NCBI GenBank assembly: GCA_027619975.1
Contig: JAQCGX010000017.1
Coordinates: forward strand, 1-61,973
DNA: 61,973 nucleotides
Direction: 5' to 3'
From: Nitrospinota bacterium
GTDB taxonomy: Bacteria > Nitrospinota > Nitrospinia > Nitrospinales > VA-1
Numbering within the stretch: position 1 is the stretch's first letter; each line of letters begins with the position of its first letter. Shown here in pieces: positions 1-8,738 of this stretch. The notes below the pieces were generated by a model, which made no database searches, was not told where the DNA came from, and saw nothing but the letters and a program-made list of their open reading frames with translations. A program made the translations under genes and the position numbers.

Positions 1-62
1 CCCAAAAATAGTTTTTCAGCAACCTGCTAATGCTCGTTTTGCTCACGAGTCCACACACGGGG

Positions 63-90
63 AAAAGGTCAGGGGCTCGCAAGCCCCTGA
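63..90 (-). terminator. Hairpin after the peroxiredoxin gene
   Basis: A perfect 9-bp stem (TCAGGGGCT / AGCCCCTGA, positions 69-77 and 82-90) with a 4-nt loop lies 37 nt past the stop codon of the minus-strand peroxiredoxin. On that strand it is followed closely by four T's. The short T run makes it a moderate candidate for an intrinsic terminator. Confidence 0.45.
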
Positions 91-126
91 TGACCTCCTG
101 ATTAAATGGGTCCAGCGGCACGCTGG

Positions 127-714
127 TTAATTATTTTTTTCAAAATATTCCTGCGAGCCTTTAGGATCGGGCTTCATTCCGCCCTCGCCTTGTTTCCAGT
201 TCGCTGGACAAACTTCGCCGTTATTTTCGTGGAATTGCAGAGCGTCCACCATTCTCAGGGCTTCGTCAATATTTCTTCCCAACGGAAGATTGTTGATCAA
301 CTGGTGCTGAACAACGCCCTCCTTGTCGATCAAAAACAGACCGCGAAAGGCCACGCCAAAGTCGGCCAGAACATCGTAGTCTTTGCTGATCTGCTTGGTC
401 ATGTCCCCCACCAGAGGATAATTGATTGCACCCAATCCGCCTTTTTTGCGGTCGGTGTTTCTCCAGGCCAGATGGGAAAACTTGCTGTCTATGGAAACTC
501 CAATAACTTCAGCATTGCGCTTTTTAAAATCAGCGGTTTTTTCGCTAAAAGCAATAATCTCCGTCGGGCAGACAAAGGTAAAGTCCAAGGGGTAGAAAAA
601 CAAAACCACATATTTTCCCCGGTAGTCCGAAAGCTTGATCTGCTTGAAACTTCCATCGGGCATGACCGCATCGGCAGTAAAATCAGGTGCGGGCTTGGAA
701 ACTAAATTGGACAT
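127..714 (-). CDS. 2-Cys peroxiredoxin (AhpC/TSA family)
   Basis: This is a typical 2-Cys peroxiredoxin of 195 residues that reduces H2O2 and organic peroxides in the cytosol. The peroxidatic Cys49 sits in DFTFVCPTE and the resolving Cys169 in EVCPAN near the C-terminus. The GGLG motif (about residues 92-95) and a C-terminal YF (190-191) are both present; in this family that pair goes with sensitivity to hyperoxidation. The ATG has a good ribosome site (TTAGGAG, 8 nt upstream). It is transcribed alone on the minus strand, divergent from the CDF transporter. An aerobic nitrite oxidiser has an obvious need for it. Confidence 0.96.
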   Translation of the reverse strand: MSNLVSKPAPDFTADAVMPDGSFKQIKLSDYRGKYVVLFFYPLDFTFVCPTEIIAFSEKTADFKKRNAEVIGVSIDSKFSHLAWRNTDRKKGGLGAINYPLVGDMTKQISKDYDVLADFGVAFRGLFLIDKEGVVQHQLINNLPLGRNIDEALRMVDALQFHENNGEVCPANWKQGEGGMKPDPKGSQEYFEKNN

Positions 715-874
715 ATTATTAACTCCTAAATGAAAGATATTTTTGTGAAGGGAACTAATCTATCATAAATATATCTTTAGGTTCAAATTTGATCCACCAT
801 AAATCGACTTTCCAAAGAAAGCGTTGGGTATGCTGTTAGAAAGCTTGAATAAGCCGAAGGGCTCACGGCTTCCC

Positions 875-903
875 TTGACAGGGTAAAAATCGCTATTTAG
901 AAT
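875..903 (+). promoter_or_regulatory. Sigma-70 promoter for the CDF exporter operon
   Basis: TTGACA (875-880), a 17-nt spacer and TAGAAT (898-903) give one mismatch to the full sigma-70 consensus. The predicted start is near 910, about 44 nt before the ATG at 954. Confidence 0.7.
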
Positions 904-953
904 GAATAGATGCCTAAGGCAATGTTTTTTTACGCTTAACGAAAGCTCAAAAT

Positions 954-1847
954 ATGGACTCGATCTCTACCCGGAAACGCCTGACCCTGGCAATATTTTT
1001 GACGTTTCTGGTCCTGGTAGCGGAAGCTGTCGGCGGTATCCTCGCCAACAGTCTGGCCCTCTTAAGCGACGCCGCACATATGTTTGGAGATGTGTTTGCT
1101 CTATGCCTGAGCTGGTTTGCACTCAAGATCGCCTGCCGCCCCTCCACCCAGACCAAAACTTATGGCCTCCATAGGCTGGAAATTTTTGCGGCCTTTCTCA
1201 ACGGAGTGCTCTTGGTGGTCATGGCGGGGTGGATTTTTTATGAAGCTATTGATCGGTTCCAGCACCCTACGGCCGTTAACAGCCAGACCGTTACCGTCAT
1301 TGCTGTTATCGGGTTGATCACCAACCTGACCGTTCTTTTCGTTTTAAAAGAACATGGCGCACACTCCCATGACCTCAACATGAAAAGCGCGTTTTTCCAT
1401 GTACTGGGGGACACCATCGCCTCGGTCGGTGTCATCATCGGCGCCATCGTCATGATGACCACCGGTTGGTATATTGTCGATGCGATCCTGAGCGCCGCAA
1501 TCGCCACCCTCCTCATCTGGGGAGCCAAGAGTGTTCTGGCGGATTCGGTACACATCTTACTTGAAGGCGTTCCCAAGGGCATTTCCGTTGCCGATGTGGA
1601 ACGGGAATTGACGGCGATTCCGGCCATCAAGGAAATTCATGAACTGCACATCTGGTCCATCTGCTCCAACATTTATGCACTGAGCGCCCACGCGCTGGTG
1701 AATGACCAGAAAGTCAATCAGGTCGAGTCGGTCTTGACCGAAATTCAGGAATTGTTGAAAAGTAAATTCAACATCACCCATTCCACCGTTCAATTCGAGT
1801 CGCGCCCTTGCCAGGAAGGCGAGATCCTTTGTCAAATAAATCACTGA
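954..1847 (+). CDS. Cation diffusion facilitator (Zn/Co/Cd efflux)
   Basis: A CDF-family proton-coupled exporter of divalent metal, 297 residues, with six predicted membrane helices followed by a cytosolic dimerisation domain (about 205-285). The transport site is Asp39, His42 and Asp46 in helix 2 with His149 and Asp153 in helix 5. An HD/HD site of this kind is typical of the zinc/cobalt members (CzcD, ZitB) rather than the DD/HD YiiP type. A short His-containing stretch (HGAHSHD, about 134-140) lies in the cytosolic loop. It is followed after 4 nt by an MBL hydrolase, so the two are very likely co-transcribed from the promoter at 875. Confidence 0.93.
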   Translation: MDSISTRKRLTLAIFLTFLVLVAEAVGGILANSLALLSDAAHMFGDVFALCLSWFALKIACRPSTQTKTYGLHRLEIFAAFLNGVLLVVMAGWIFYEAIDRFQHPTAVNSQTVTVIAVIGLITNLTVLFVLKEHGAHSHDLNMKSAFFHVLGDTIASVGVIIGAIVMMTTGWYIVDAILSAAIATLLIWGAKSVLADSVHILLEGVPKGISVADVERELTAIPAIKEIHELHIWSICSNIYALSAHALVNDQKVNQVESVLTEIQELLKSKFNITHSTVQFESRPCQEGEILCQINH

Positions 1848-1851
1848 TGAC

Positions 1852-2616
1852 ATGAAAATTCTTTTTTTGGGAACGGGCACCTCCACGGGAGTCCCTTCCC
1901 TATGTTGCGACTGTGACGTTTGCCTGTCGAGCGATCCTAAAAATAAACGGTTGCGGGCATCGGTTCTGATCAGTGAAAACGGCCACAATATGCTGATCGA
2001 CACCTCCACCGACCTTCGGCAACAATGCCTCACTCACCGGGTTCAACACATCCACAGCGTGCTCTACACTCACCATCACGCCGACCATGTGCATGGCATC
2101 GACGAGTTACGGAGTTTTAATTTCTTCAATAAAATCGTCATCCCCTGTTACGCGAATGCGCCCACTGTGGCGGAACTGAAAAAAAATTTCAGCTATATTT
2201 TCACGGGAACCAAACAGATAGGTGGAGGCATCCCGCAATTGGAGTTACATACGATTAACGAAGAATCTTTCGAACTTGGAGGGATTCCCATTCAGCCGCT
2301 GGAAATAACGCATGGAAAGTTGGATATCGCGGGGTATAAAATTCATAACACCGCCTACATCACCGATTGCAGTGAAATTCCTGAAAAAACCAAAAACAAA
2401 TTGCATGGCCTGGATTTATTAATACTGAACGCCCTGGGCTACGACCCGCATCCCACCCATTTCAATTTGCACCAGGCCCTGGCAGCTATCGAAACGTTAA
2501 AACCCAAACGTGCGATTTTGACCCACATCAACCACAAGTTTGATCATTCCCTGGTTTCCAAAGATCTGCCCGAAAATGTAGAACTGGCATATGACGGGCT
2601 GGAACTGAACCTTTGA
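1852..2616 (+). CDS. MBL-fold metallohydrolase, PhnP-like
   Basis: A 254-residue beta-lactamase-fold phosphodiesterase-like enzyme. GTGTSTGVP at the N-terminus, a cluster of four Cys (18, 19, 21, 24) and the metal-binding HHHADH motif at 74-79 match the PhnP/YqjP branch, where the Cys cluster holds a structural zinc. The C-terminal THINH segment supplies further metal ligands. PhnP itself is a cyclic phosphodiesterase of phosphonate breakdown, but no phn genes are seen here, so the substrate is open. The gene starts 4 nt after the CDF exporter stop and is probably translationally coupled to it. Confidence 0.87.
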   Translation: MKILFLGTGTSTGVPSLCCDCDVCLSSDPKNKRLRASVLISENGHNMLIDTSTDLRQQCLTHRVQHIHSVLYTHHHADHVHGIDELRSFNFFNKIVIPCYANAPTVAELKKNFSYIFTGTKQIGGGIPQLELHTINEESFELGGIPIQPLEITHGKLDIAGYKIHNTAYITDCSEIPEKTKNKLHGLDLLILNALGYDPHPTHFNLHQALAAIETLKPKRAILTHINHKFDHSLVSKDLPENVELAYDGLELNL

Positions 2617-2632
2617 GGATAAAACGTTACGT

Positions 2633-2923
2633 TTAATCAAGATCGAAGTCGCGGATGGGTTTGTCACCGGATTTATCCACGTTCTTAGCCGATTCCTTAA
2701 ATTTTTCCTCCAGCAACCGATTGCGGTCCTTATGCGTTTCGCTTTGCTTCCTGAACAGCTGTTCCTGCGCTTTTTTCTGGGCATCCAGCCCCTTGACCAT
2801 GTCCGAAAGCGAAACCACAGGCTTGGCTTTCTTTTCGTGCCAGATGACCTCCCCTGTTTTAACATCCACCGTCAGTTTGGCTTCGCAACAGGGACACATC
2901 ACATCAATCGAATATCCACTCAT
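2633..2923 (-). CDS. Small CxxC protein with charged coiled-coil tail
   Basis: A 96-residue protein of no recognised family. It opens with a CPCC pair (residues 10-13) followed by a short beta-rich segment that resembles half of a zinc ribbon, then a Lys/Glu/Arg/Gln-rich helical region (about 45-85) likely to form a coiled coil. The ATG has a GAGG ribosome site 7 nt upstream. It converges on the MBL hydrolase gene with 16 nt between stops. The role is unknown; metal binding through the two Cys is plausible. Confidence 0.7.
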   Translation of the reverse strand: MSGYSIDVMCPCCEAKLTVDVKTGEVIWHEKKAKPVVSLSDMVKGLDAQKKAQEQLFRKQSETHKDRNRLLEEKFKESAKNVDKSGDKPIRDFDLD

Positions 2924-2980
2924 AAATCATCCTCGCAAATAATATCCCCTAAAACCCATTATTTCCTTAACCTTAATGTT

Positions 2981-2989
2981 ATTATAGCA
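2981..2989 (-). promoter_or_regulatory. Extended -10 promoter for the CxxC protein
   Basis: On the minus strand the sequence reads TGCTATAAT, a full consensus -10 with the extended TGn motif, about 60 nt before the ATG at 2923. No clear -35 box is seen, as is usual for extended -10 promoters. Confidence 0.5.
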
Positions 2990-3076
2990 AATTCTTCAGA
3001 GACCTTTAGCCCGCTTTTTCTGGGGATTTTTGCGTAAGCCGAGAATCATAATGAAACTTACCTAAACTATCAAATA

Positions 3077-3193
3077 CGTCATCGCGAGCCGCAAGGCGGC
3101 GTGGCCGTTATAATGCTCCAAAGCTTTCGTGCCCCGCAGGGGTAGATCCAGAGTCTCTGGATTGCTTCGTCGCTAACACTCCTCGCAAAGACG
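3077..3193. repeat. 117-bp intergenic palindromic repeat
   Basis: The 323-bp gap before bioD holds an element bounded by CGTCATCGCGAG (3077-3088) and the near-inverse CTCGCAAAGACG (3182-3193), with an internal hairpin ATCCAGAG/CTGGAT near 3148-3164. The words CGTCATYGCGAG, GATTGCTTCGTCGC and CTCGCAAWGACG belong to a type of dispersed palindromic repeat common in bacterial intergenic DNA. A shorter relative lies at 55431-55459. The rest of the gap (2990-3076 and 3194-3246) shows nothing I can name. Confidence 0.65.
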
Positions 3194-3246
3194 AGGTTAT
3201 GCAAAGGTCTCCTTTTTCGAGGCTTCTTCTTCAAAAACTATAAAAA

Positions 3247-3984
3247 ATGAAACCTCAGGGATTTTTCATCACAGGAACCGATACCGGCGTCGGAAAGACC
3301 GTCGTCACCGCCTGCCTGCTAAAACTCTATCAAAAACACAATTTGAACGTTGGGGTCATGAAACCTTTGGAAACCGGGGTTGACCCGGAATGCAGTGCCA
3401 ATTCCGACGCTAAATTTCTTTTGAAAATCTGCCGCTGCGATGATCCTTTGTCGCTGGTGTCTCCTGTCCGCTTGAAAACGGCGGCCTCACCCTATCAGGC
3501 GGCTAAGATGGAAAACAGCCACATCAACGTAGACACCATCATCCAGAGCTTTCACACCCTGGCCGGTAAATATGAAAACATGCTGGTGGAGGGCGTTGGC
3601 GGTCTTTTGGTTCCCCTGACGTCCAACTATCTGGTATGCGATCTGATCCGTGACATGGGCTTGCCCTTACTCGTGGTCAGCCGCAATGCCTTGGGAACTC
3701 TGAACCACACCCTGTTGACATTGCGTGTGGCCAAACAGGAAGGAATTCCTGTCCGGGGAGTCATCTTGAGCCGAACCGAACCGGGGGAAAGTAATGCCAT
3801 AGAAAAAGGGCACGCTGAGATCATCACCGAATTGTCCGGCGTTCCGGTGCTCGGGGAAATTCCCTTCATCGGCAATATCTCCGATGAAAGTTTCACGGAG
3901 GAGAGGCTGAGTCAGCTGGAATCCAACCTCTGTTTTGATCTTTTAATTCCAGAAAAAACGTCAGACGGAACCAAGGGATTTTAG
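3247..3984 (+). CDS. bioD: Dethiobiotin synthetase
   Basis: An ATP-dependent carboxylase that closes the ureido ring of dethiobiotin from 7,8-diaminopelargonate and CO2, the penultimate step of biotin synthesis. The P-loop GTDTGVGKT is at residues 10-18, followed by the family segments MKPLETG and VEGVGGLLVPL, the latter forming the substrate and nucleotide site. At 245 residues it is slightly longer than the usual 220-230. No other bio genes are nearby, so it stands alone. It converges on the response regulator gene with only 4 nt between the two stop codons. Confidence 0.95.
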   Translation: MKPQGFFITGTDTGVGKTVVTACLLKLYQKHNLNVGVMKPLETGVDPECSANSDAKFLLKICRCDDPLSLVSPVRLKTAASPYQAAKMENSHINVDTIIQSFHTLAGKYENMLVEGVGGLLVPLTSNYLVCDLIRDMGLPLLVVSRNALGTLNHTLLTLRVAKQEGIPVRGVILSRTEPGESNAIEKGHAEIITELSGVPVLGEIPFIGNISDESFTEERLSQLESNLCFDLLIPEKTSDGTKGF

Positions 3985-3988
3985 TCAG

Positions 3989-4693
3989 CTAGGGGTCGGG
4001 ATTGAACTGGTAGCCTTTTTCTCGAACCGTGATTATAAATCGCGGTTTTTGGGGTTTTTTCTCAAAGTATTTTCTCAACCTAGCGATGAAGTTGTCCACC
4101 GTCCGGGTTTCTGTTTCAGGATCATATCCCCAGACTTTTTCCAGCAGTTCTTCCCGCGTCACCGCCTGACCCTTTTTAGAGATCAGCAGTTTCATCACCA
4201 GAGCTTCCTTGGCGGTGAGATAAAATTCTTTGGAAACCCCTTGGGCCTTTCCGGTGTCAAAATTAATCCACATTTCGCCAAAGTGAAACGTCTCCTGATC
4301 ATGGATGGGTTCCTTGTACCATTCCCAACGCCTGAGAATGCCCTTCACCCGGAGCAATAGTTCCGGAAGATGAAAGGGTTTTGCCAGATAATCGTCGGCG
4401 CCCGCTTCCAGCCCGGCGGCTTTATCCTCCTCCGTCGATTTTGCCGACAACATCAGGATCGGAAACCGGGTATTGGTTTCACGAATTTTCCTTGCCACCT
4501 CGATGCCTCCCATCTTGGGAAGCATCAGATCCAGAACCATCAAATCGAAGGTTTGCCCCTTCATGAGTTCCAGGGCGGCTTCGCCATCGCCGGCCACCAC
4601 CACGACATACCCTTCCCGCTCGAGGTTGAACTTGAGTCCCTTGGCCAGATGAGATTCATCTTCGACCACCAGTATTTTTTTGGGTTGAGCCAT
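3989..4693 (-). CDS. OmpR/PhoB-type response regulator
   Basis: A 234-residue DNA-binding response regulator. The receiver domain (about 5-120) carries acidic residues near the N-terminus (VVEDE), the phospho-acceptor Asp55 in VLDLMLP and the Lys of LAKPF. The winged-helix effector domain covers about 135-232 and ends in the usual VREKGYQF. It starts 21 nt after the histidine kinase gene on the same strand, so the two form a cognate pair in one operon. The signal sensed cannot be told from the sequence. Confidence 0.95.
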   Translation of the reverse strand: MAQPKKILVVEDESHLAKGLKFNLEREGYVVVVAGDGEAALELMKGQTFDLMVLDLMLPKMGGIEVARKIRETNTRFPILMLSAKSTEEDKAAGLEAGADDYLAKPFHLPELLLRVKGILRRWEWYKEPIHDQETFHFGEMWINFDTGKAQGVSKEFYLTAKEALVMKLLISKKGQAVTREELLEKVWGYDPETETRTVDNFIARLRKYFEKKPQKPRFIITVREKGYQFNPDP

Positions 4694-4714
4694 GATTTAA
4701 ATCAATCCCCTTCC

Positions 4715-5686
4715 CTATTTGACGGCGGCTTTTCGCTTGACCACCCGGTTCAATGGCAAAGCAACGGTAAAAACCGACCCTTTTCCGCGACCCTCACTGA
4801 ATACGCGTATCTGCCCCTTGTGACTCCGCACAATTTCATTGGAAATGAAAAGCCCGAGGCCCGCGCCCTCAATATTCTGCGAGTCCTTATTCGTCACCCG
4901 GTAAAACTTTTTGAAAATTTTCTTCATATCTCTTTTATCAAGACCCATCCCCTGGTCTATAAATTCAATTTCGCAGTATTTTTTATTTTTTTGCATCCGG
5001 ATAGTCAATGGAGAGCCCACCGGTGAATAACGAAGCGCATTCCCGATCAGGTTATTAAACACCATGCGCATGGCCCGCTGATCCAGCAGAAGGATCAGAT
5101 CCTCCTCCCCCTCCAACTTGACCTGACAGTTCCTCTCCTCGAATTGACGCTTGAGCCCTAACACCACCTCACGAATAAACGCTCCCATTTCTACCGGCTG
5201 AAACTGCAACTGCATGCTTTTGGGATCGTATTTACTCGATGCCAGAATATTGTCGATCAGGGATGCGAGCCTCTCGGTATCCGTCAACATGGTCTCGACA
5301 AAATCTTCAGAATCTTCTTTAGATACTTCCTGATATTTCAAAGTCTCCAGATAGAGCTGAATTGATGCGAGCGGAGATTTCAATTCGTGGGAAACGCTGG
5401 AGACAAAATTACTCTGTAACTTGTTCAACCGGGCCTGTTTATTCCAGTAAACAAATATAATATAGACCCCCGCCAGGATAATCAGCATTAGAAAACAGCC
5501 TTCCAGCAGGATGATCCAATTGAACTCGTCGGCAAACAGATCCGGGCGGATTTTTTGTGCAAACTCCTGAAATTTCCGGCTGTTTTTTAAATACCAATTG
5601 ATCCAGACAGCCATCAGCACAATCCAGGCAACCTGGATGCCGACGAAAATAAAAATAGGGTGAAATAAGGCCTTAAGCTTACTCAT
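4715..5686 (-). CDS. Membrane sensor histidine kinase
   Basis: A 323-residue sensor kinase, partner of the adjacent OmpR-type regulator. Two membrane helices (about 12-32 and 58-80) enclose a very small extracytoplasmic segment of about 25 residues, so it probably senses through the membrane or a partner protein. The HisKA domain carries the phospho-acceptor His100 in SVSHELKSP. The HATPase domain has the N box (NLIGNALRYS), G1 (DQGMG) and G2 (GAGLGL). It is the first gene of the two-gene operon. Confidence 0.95.
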   Translation of the reverse strand: MSKLKALFHPIFIFVGIQVAWIVLMAVWINWYLKNSRKFQEFAQKIRPDLFADEFNWIILLEGCFLMLIILAGVYIIFVYWNKQARLNKLQSNFVSSVSHELKSPLASIQLYLETLKYQEVSKEDSEDFVETMLTDTERLASLIDNILASSKYDPKSMQLQFQPVEMGAFIREVVLGLKRQFEERNCQVKLEGEEDLILLLDQRAMRMVFNNLIGNALRYSPVGSPLTIRMQKNKKYCEIEFIDQGMGLDKRDMKKIFKKFYRVTNKDSQNIEGAGLGLFISNEIVRSHKGQIRVFSEGRGKGSVFTVALPLNRVVKRKAAVK

Positions 5687-5906
5687 TCCTCACCCCTCTA
5701 ATTCCTCTTGAGTTACTATTTCTCACTCCTCGAATCTCCATTAGGAAACAATGGACCACCACTTAAGTTCCAATTTATAGCCCCTTTTTCCGGGAGTTTC
5801 CCGGGAAACCCCCAATATTACATAAGTTTTACAATAGTTTTGATAAATGATGGTTATTATAAAACCAAGTAATATTAAAATATTTTTTACTTTATAGAGG
5901 AAATCC

Positions 5907-6806
5907 ATGACGGCCACAATCAAAGAAATCCAACCGACCTACACGTTCAACAAGGGGACCGCAGGTTTTTTTGTATTTTTACATGTGGGGGCTTTACTCG
6001 CTTTATTTCCATTTGCGTTTTCCTGGAGCGCCGTTGCGGTATTCTTTTTCCTCCATTGGCTGACTGCCTCCATCGGCATTTGCCTTGGGTTTCACCGCTA
6101 CCTCACTCACCGGGGAATGAAACTTCCGCAGTGGCTGGCCTATTTTGTAGTCTTTTGCGGCACCCTGGCCTGTGAAAATGGCCCCATCAAATGGGTCGCC
6201 CAACACCGGATGCATCACGCCGGGTCCGATACACCCCGCGACCCTCACAGCGCAAAAAAAGGGTTTTGGTGGGCGCATTTCAAATGGATGTTATATACCC
6301 ATCCGGAATTCGATGACAAGCAAACCCTGCTCAATTATACCAAGGATTTTGCGGACGATAAGTTTTACCGTTTCCTGGACGATCACTTCGTTAAAATTCA
6401 GGTGGCCTTCGGATTGATTCTCTTGGCCATCGGCGGGATTCCCTGGGTGGTCTGGGGTGTTTTCCTGCGACTCGTCATGGTTTATCATAGCACCTGGTTC
6501 GTAAACAGCGCCGCCCATTATTTCGGCTACAAAACAATCGCCTTAAAAGACGACCTCTCCACCAACTGCTGGTGGGTCGCTATCATCGCTTACGGGGAAG
6601 GCTGGCACAACAACCATCATGCATTTCCTAAATCCGCCAAGCACGGACTGCGTTTCTGGGAAATCGATATGACCTGGATGGCGATTTGCGTTTTGAGATT
6701 TTTTGGATTGGCCAAAGATATCAAAATCGCGAAACTAAAGCCACAAACCTGCGAGATAACTTCGAAAAAAATATTTGTCGGGGAAGTGGTGGAACAAGCC
6801 GCCTGA
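5907..6806 (+). CDS. Acyl-CoA/acyl-lipid delta-9 type desaturase
   Basis: A 299-residue membrane di-iron fatty acid desaturase that introduces a cis double bond into acyl chains with O2 and an electron donor. All three histidine boxes are present: HRYLTH at 63-68, HRMHH at 100-104 and HNNHH near the third box inside GEGWHNNHHAFP. Hydrophobic segments flank the boxes as expected. The ATG has GAGG 7 nt upstream. It is a single-gene unit ended by a strong terminator at 6828. The enzyme needs O2, in keeping with an aerobic organism. Confidence 0.94.
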   Translation: MTATIKEIQPTYTFNKGTAGFFVFLHVGALLALFPFAFSWSAVAVFFFLHWLTASIGICLGFHRYLTHRGMKLPQWLAYFVVFCGTLACENGPIKWVAQHRMHHAGSDTPRDPHSAKKGFWWAHFKWMLYTHPEFDDKQTLLNYTKDFADDKFYRFLDDHFVKIQVAFGLILLAIGGIPWVVWGVFLRLVMVYHSTWFVNSAAHYFGYKTIALKDDLSTNCWWVAIIAYGEGWHNNHHAFPKSAKHGLRFWEIDMTWMAICVLRFFGLAKDIKIAKLKPQTCEITSKKIFVGEVVEQAA

Positions 6807-6827
6807 ACCGGAATCATTTTCTATACA

Positions 6828-6863
6828 GCCGCTCTGTGCATCAGCACGGGGCGGCTTTTTTTT
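6828..6863 (+). terminator. Intrinsic terminator of the desaturase gene
   Basis: A 12-bp stem (6828-6839 with 6844-6855, including G-U pairs) with an ATCA loop is followed directly by eight T's (6856-6863), 22 nt after the desaturase stop. Confidence 0.9.
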
Positions 6864-6885
6864 ATTCCACGATCCCAGCCTCCGC

Positions 6886-7575
6886 TTACCAAATCACTCT
6901 TTTGACCCCGGCCAATCGGGATATTTCCAAGACCATCTCTTCTTTCGAGCCTCCCTTTTTAAATTTAACTGTATATTTGATTTCTATCTCGGTGATCGGA
7001 CGGTCGACGATCAGATGTTTGTCGTCGACATTAATTCCAGCCGCTTTCAAAAGCGTTTCGCATTGCCCGGTGACACTTTCATAGCTTTTACCGTCGACCT
7101 TCACGATCAGATCCCTGTATTCAAGACCACTCACCCAGTTCTCCACATAACGGAACAAAACCAGAACCGTCAGTGCCGCCAGCGTGGAACAAACCGCCAG
7201 GGGATAAAACTTCTTACCGATCACAATCCCCAATCCTGCCACAAACCAGATGCTTCCAGCTGTCGTCAACCCCCGCACCATGTTTCCTTCCCGCATGATG
7301 GCGCCGGCGCCTAAAAAACCAATGCCTGTAATGATCCCTGCGGACACGCGATCGGGATCAAACACCCCCCGGCCCGTTGCCACTAGGGTGCTTTGGGAAT
7401 ACTCCGACCCCAGCATTAAAATAGCGGACCCAAGGCATACCATCATATGCGTCCGCAAACCCGCTGGACGTCCGTGCATTTCCCGCTCCAAACCGATGGC
7501 TCCTCCCAACACAAGCGAAAGAAACACACGGAAAAGCATCGAAGAATCTATAAACCAATCGCCAGAAAACATCAA
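6886..7575 (-). CDS. MgtC/SapB-family membrane protein
   Basis: A 229-residue inner-membrane protein with four to five helices in the first 130 residues and a soluble ACT-like C-terminal domain. The family signature GLEREMHGRPAGLRTHM lies in the first cytosolic loop, followed by the MVCLGSA helix and the Gly-rich GIGFLGAGAI segment. MgtC relatives are linked to magnesium limitation and to control of the F1Fo ATPase; the bacterial chromosomal forms are poorly understood. It converges on the desaturase gene. Confidence 0.9.
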   Translation of the reverse strand: MMFSGDWFIDSSMLFRVFLSLVLGGAIGLEREMHGRPAGLRTHMMVCLGSAILMLGSEYSQSTLVATGRGVFDPDRVSAGIITGIGFLGAGAIMREGNMVRGLTTAGSIWFVAGLGIVIGKKFYPLAVCSTLAALTVLVLFRYVENWVSGLEYRDLIVKVDGKSYESVTGQCETLLKAAGINVDDKHLIVDRPITEIEIKYTVKFKKGGSKEEMVLEISRLAGVKRVIW

Positions 7576-7602
7576 TTTCTCCCCTCGATCCCGAGTGACC
7601 GA

Positions 7603-8400
7603 TTAATCTTGAAGCGCAAATTCGACATGGTATCCCGCGTATTTTCTCAGATTAATCACCGTTTTCTCAAATATCAGATATTGCCCCTTAATTCCTGTCA
7701 ATACCCCCGTCAATTCGCTGACTTTGTCCAGGTTATGACTTGATATCTTATCGGGAACCGCTTGCACTGGATAAGTGAAATTCTGCACCGGTTGATCCGT
7801 CAGGGCATATTCACGTAAATCCGGCGGGATCCATTCCAGGGCCTGACCGCGAACCTGTTGCAAGTCAACAGCATCCACCTCTCCTTTCAGCATTTTTCGC
7901 CAATTGGTCTTATCCGCCATATGTTCCGAAAGAGCCACTTCAATTTTCCCAGAAAGAATCCGTTCGGGAACTTTGGCGATGATCAATCCCTGAACCGCTC
8001 CCTGGTCGATCCAGCGCGAGGGAATATTGAAATAGCGGGTGATCCCAACCTTCACCCCCGAAGTCAAAGACAAGTAAACATAATGATCGACCGCGCAATA
8101 GTCCCGATAAAATTCCCGATCGGCCTCATTGCCGTGTTCGTGCTGACACAATTCAGGACGAACGGAACACATCGCGTTTTCAGGAAGGTCACGGGCGCAG
8201 GGAAAACAATATCCCTGATTATACGTTTTCTTTATTTTCCGTCCGCACTCGACACAGGTGATGGTTCCGGAAAACGTCAGGGTGATTTCATTGCCTACCT
8301 GGGCCGTAATCGGAACGGGGTTTTCATCCAGACTTAAAAAGTACTGGATGGGGCTGGCGGCTTCATGGGTCATTTTTCGCAACTGACCTGAAATTTTCAT
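7603..8400 (-). CDS. DUF2797 protein
   Basis: A 265-residue protein of the DUF2797 family, function unknown. Two CxxC pairs, CVECGRK and CFPCARD about 20 residues on, suggest a zinc site, and further Cys follow in CSVRPELCQHEHG. The conserved VGITR and PSRWIDQGA segments are present. I chose the ATG at 8400 (MKISGQLRKM), which matches the normal family start; a TTG 39 nt upstream (8439) is possible but would overlap the small upstream ORF. It lies 27 nt downstream of the MgtC-like gene start on the same strand, so it probably leads that operon. Confidence 0.88.
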   Translation of the reverse strand: MKISGQLRKMTHEAASPIQYFLSLDENPVPITAQVGNEITLTFSGTITCVECGRKIKKTYNQGYCFPCARDLPENAMCSVRPELCQHEHGNEADREFYRDYCAVDHYVYLSLTSGVKVGITRYFNIPSRWIDQGAVQGLIIAKVPERILSGKIEVALSEHMADKTNWRKMLKGEVDAVDLQQVRGQALEWIPPDLREYALTDQPVQNFTYPVQAVPDKISSHNLDKVSELTGVLTGIKGQYLIFEKTVINLRKYAGYHVEFALQD

Positions 8401-8435
8401 AGGACCTGTTCTGTAAAAAAAAGTAGAAGAGAAAC

Positions 8436-8597
8436 TCAACGCTGATTCTTTTGAGCCAGGTTGTGGGTAAAATGATAAAGCGCGACCAGGGCAACAAAAA
8501 CCCCGATCATCAAGGTTGCAGAATCAAACACCATAAAAGACATTAAAAATAAAAACAAGTAAACTAATATGTTTCGAAACACCTGAATCTTGCCCAT
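8436..8597 (-). CDS. Small two-helix membrane protein (53 aa)
   Basis: An ORF of 53 codons that starts with ATG after a GGAAG ribosome site 8 nt upstream and ends just before the DUF2797 gene. The product has two hydrophobic segments (about residues 8-28 and 29-45) joined by a short Asp-containing turn and ends in a basic, polar tail. No family is recognised. The compact placement upstream of DUF2797 on the same strand supports a real gene, but the length alone does not exclude chance. Confidence 0.45.
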   Translation of the reverse strand: MGKIQVFRNILVYLFLFLMSFMVFDSATLMIGVFVALVALYHFTHNLAQKNQR

Positions 8598-8738
8598 TAT
8601 GACACTTCCATTCAGCTAAAAAATTCATTCATTATAAACTATTTTTTCTCTGACCGAATTTTCAGCATGGAGAAGCCTCCTCACCAGGCAGATGCCTCAC
8701 CGAGTGCCCGATTGTTTTTTTTCTTCAAATAAGGTAAT

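Noticed and set aside
106-705. A 199-codon frame antisense to the peroxiredoxin
   Set aside because: The minus-strand peroxiredoxin carries all family motifs and a good ribosome site, so the plus-strand frame is a shadow.
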